The notes beneath the pieces were generated by a model. It was not told the DNA's origin. It saw only the letters and a program-made list of their open reading frames with translations, and did not search any database. Both the position numbers and the translations under genes were made by a program. Positions 61,701 to 64,000 of a stretch of DNA of 64,000 nucleotides are shown piece after piece (position 1 is the stretch's first letter; each line of letters opens with the position of its first letter). Origin of the DNA: Pithys albifrons albifrons (lineage: Eukaryota; Chordata; Aves; Passeriformes; Thamnophilidae); NCBI RefSeq assembly GCF_047495875.1, contig NC_092465.1, positions 7,117,160 through 7,181,159 on the forward strand, read 5' to 3'.

Positions 61701-62859
61701 GGTATAAACACAGAGAGCAGATGGCCACTAGTGACAGGTGAGTGGTGTTTTATAACCAGCCATGTTCAAGGATTGTCTCTTAAAGGGTATCACAACCTGA
61801 AAGTGAATATGAGCAACCAGAAGACTTGAGCAGGTCTGTGTGTTGATCAACACTGACAGGGAACCACATGCTGAAGGCAGAGGACCTACAGGGTACTGAG
61901 CATCAGCCAGCAAAAAAATAAAAACAACTCCCTGCACTGCCCCCCCAGTCCACCTTCAGCTAAAACTGCCCAAACAAATTAGGAGGTAAATCTCAGTTTC
62001 CACTTCAAACCAAAGATGCTGATATTTCACTTTTTCTGTTCAATTAGATATATTGAAACAGTATCAGACAGGAATAATAAGCAAAATTCATGATGCAGTA
62101 AGCCATATTTAATTTCATTTTGTTGCAACATTAGAAACACATTGCACTCCCATTTCTCTGACAATAAGTATGAGAAGAAGAAGATGGACTATTAATGGCT
62201 TATCATCAAGGCAAAGTTTTGTTAGCCTGGCTGCATCATAAATAAATAGTTTCCTTAAAAATAAAACACCTTTTGTCCTAAAATGAATGTGTCTTTACAT
62301 TGCATCTTAGAGCACAGCAAATATAACCCATAACAGCTAGATGAGCTATCCAGTTAATGTTGAAAGCAAGTTTTTCATGTGATACATGTAAGATGGCTGA
62401 TAAAGAACTAAAGGAAGGCTCAGTCAAACATAACTGTTATTATGAATGGCTATTTGTAAATTATAAGGACTTCAGTAATTCTATAGGAATTCCATTATCC
62501 TGTTTTACTATTCCAGGGAGCAGAACACATGTTTCTTTCAGGAGGCAGTAACTGTTCATGCTTGGGGTTATGACAAGGTCAATATTCTTCCCACATTGTG
62601 ATTAACAGAGGGATTTCATACTCCACACAGGCAAAAGCTGTGTAATCTCAGATTATCTATGACGAATGTAAATGTTGACTTTTCAATATGCAGCATTATG
62701 TGTATCTGTATGCATCAAGTACATACACACAGTGGTTGCCTTTAAAAACTCATAATTTCCCAACAGCTGTCACACAGAGATGTCAAATTACCATCATTTT
62801 CCCAAGTACTTAAAGAAGGAGATCTTTACAGTTGTGTGGGAAGCCTGGGAGTTGCTTGC

Positions 62860-62884
62860 TTTTTTCTTTTCTTTTTTTTTTTTT
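62860..62884 (+). repeat. T-rich tract
   Basis: ttttttcttttctttttttt followed by further T, poly(A)-like on the - strand. No adjacent retrocopy was recognised. Confidence 0.85.
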
Positions 62885-63707
62885 AATAGATCTTTCTGTA
62901 GAAGTGCACAGCAAGAAAATATCAACACTGGTGCAGTTGCACAGATTCTGCTAATTTTAAACATACAACCCTCTTCTTTCACCAACTTGACGCTAAACAT
63001 CCTATTTAAATGTAATCTACTGAAGTGTTTTGATGTTGTAAAGTGCCACAAAGATGACGGGAATGGCACAGAATGCCAACAAAGCATTCTAACTGTGGGG
63101 ACAGAAGGTATTTGTTTCCATGCATATGCTGTCCCTTATCTTGAGTTCCCTTGCCTCTGGAGCCACAGGCAAAGCACAGCACAAAAAGCATGCTCTTCTG
63201 CTCACTCTCCCTGCACAACTGAAGCAGAGGAAGGACATGAATGGCAAATGAAGGGCTGGCTTTTCTTTTCTCCCTCAGAGAGCAGGGTTGCTCTGGGTTA
63301 AAGTCATTGCTAGGGCAGAGCAAGCATTCGACTGTGCAGCTTTCCATGTTACCTCACTCTGACCTCAGGGATGTAAAACACAGCACATTCCCAGCTGATA
63401 ATCTCCTTGAGCTGAGCATCACACTGAAGAAAACCAAAAATGCATTTATCCCTGTTTCTCAAGCTGGCTGTTAGATGTGACTGTAGGTTGTCATGCCAAT
63501 TTTCTAATAATAGCTGTCAATCCACAAAACACAGACATGATGGAAAACGTATTCTTAGCACATGGAAGACAACTTAATCTCCTTCACATCTGATCATTTT
63601 TTCCCCAGTGCTTCTAAATTAGGAGCTTATTCCTAGGAGGTGAAAGGCACTCCAGACACTGTCTGTGTGGAGCTGGTTTTGCCAGCACTCCCACTTGACA
63701 AACTTAC

Positions 63708-63857
63708 TTTGGTTTCCCTCAGCAGGAACTGCAGATCCCTCCCACTGAGGATGCCGTGGTTCTTTACATAGCCAGGAATATACATGGTGCTTGTGCCATG
63801 CACAGTTCCATGAACCTCCATGTAGGTGTGGATGACATCCAGGTAAGCCTTCTTATC
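63708..63857 (-). CDS. MGAT5: MGAT5 coding exon (first in window)
   Basis: The - strand acceptor is gcccttacag and the donor is AAA|GTAAGT, phase 0 at both ends. It encodes 50 residues: DKKAYLDVIHTYMEVHGTVH, GTSTMYIPGY and VKNHGILSGRDLQFLLRETK. It matches human MGAT5 residues of about 461-510. VKNHGILSGRDLQFLLRETK is apparently invariant, while the GTVHGTSTMYIPGY segment carries a cluster of substitutions relative to the human protein as I recall it (ATVYGSSTKNIPSY). The preceding exons, encoding the cytosolic tail, signal anchor, stem and N-terminal lobe, lie right of the window. Confidence 0.96.
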
Positions 63858-64000
63858 CTGTAAGGGCAAGGATAAAACATTTTCAGTCGTTAAAAATTTG
63901 AAGCAGCAGGATTCAACTGGAGCTGGTTTTTATCTACGGTACCACAAAAGCCAGGAAGAGAAGTTCACTCATTCTTAGTTGATTTCTATAATATTTGATC
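63858..64000 (-). other. MGAT5: MGAT5 intron, 3' end (continues right of window)
   Basis: This is the last 143 bases of the intron upstream of the first MGAT5 exon in the window. It includes the acceptor gcccttacag next to 63857. Its donor lies outside the window. Confidence 0.85.

Larger units (their letters stand above)
56636..63707 (-). other. MGAT5: MGAT5 intron (7.1 kb)
   Basis: This phase 0 intron has a GTAAGT donor and a TTTTCAG acceptor. It contains a CR1 3' end at 58618-58712 and a T-rich tract at 62860-62884. The neighbouring exons encode directly adjacent residues (RETK then LFVGLG), so no exon is missing. Open frames of up to 173 codons at 62780-63301 are spurious. Confidence 0.85.

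Noticed and set aside
62780..63301. Open frame of 173 codons on the + strand
   Set aside because: It lies in an MGAT5 intron antisense to the gene, passes through a T-rich tract giving a phenylalanine run, and shows no domain or splice context.
1..64000. tRNA, rRNA, CRISPR, phage, plasmid or defence-system features
   Set aside because: Nothing resembling these was seen. The window is ordinary vertebrate nuclear DNA, and no undescribed system could be supported.

Overview
This is a vertebrate nuclear-genome window, almost certainly from a bird. Exons are short with GT-AG introns of up to more than 13 kb, there is no operon structure, and the only recognisable interspersed repeats are CR1 LINE fragments (no L1, Alu or B1/B2). 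I cannot name the species; the coding similarity and the CR1-dominated repeat content fit an avian genome.

Layout. Two protein-coding genes face each other tail to tail. On the + strand, about 1 to 33.3 kb is the 3' half of TMEM163 (a zinc-binding CDF-like membrane protein of synaptic vesicles and lysosomes). Four coding exons lie at 14453-14549, 27884-27995, 31193-31334 and 32309-32369, followed by a 3' UTR with a canonical poly(A) signal at 33318-33323. The 5' exons lie left of the window. On the - strand, about 39.9 to 64 kb is the 3' part of MGAT5 (N-acetylglucosaminyltransferase V, GT18). Six coding exons, in transcript order, lie at 63857-63708, 56635-56489, 52790-52674, 51889-51815, 48699-48542 and 47138-46940. 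They encode the C-terminal 281 or so residues, including the nucleotide-sugar-binding half of the catalytic domain. A long AT-rich 3' UTR probably runs down to about 39.88 kb. All six MGAT5 exons and all four TMEM163 exons join in frame with matching intron phases, so both models hold together at base level.

Between the genes (about 33.4-39.9 kb) is an intergenic stretch with a nested pair of CR1 fragments. Elsewhere CR1 relics lie in introns: a long 5'-region piece at the left edge, with an ORF1 esterase-like segment and the start of the ORF2 endonuclease, and several short 3'-end pieces. The rest is ordinary intronic DNA with small tandem duplications, AT and T-rich tracts, and a few stretches that look like possible conserved regulatory elements (best candidate 24.4-24.75 kb).

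The two genes have no known joint function. They are neighbours by conserved synteny: the human TMEM163-MGAT5 pair is also convergent. I found no RNA genes, CRISPR, plasmid, phage or other novel system. The findings below are modest genome-structure observations.
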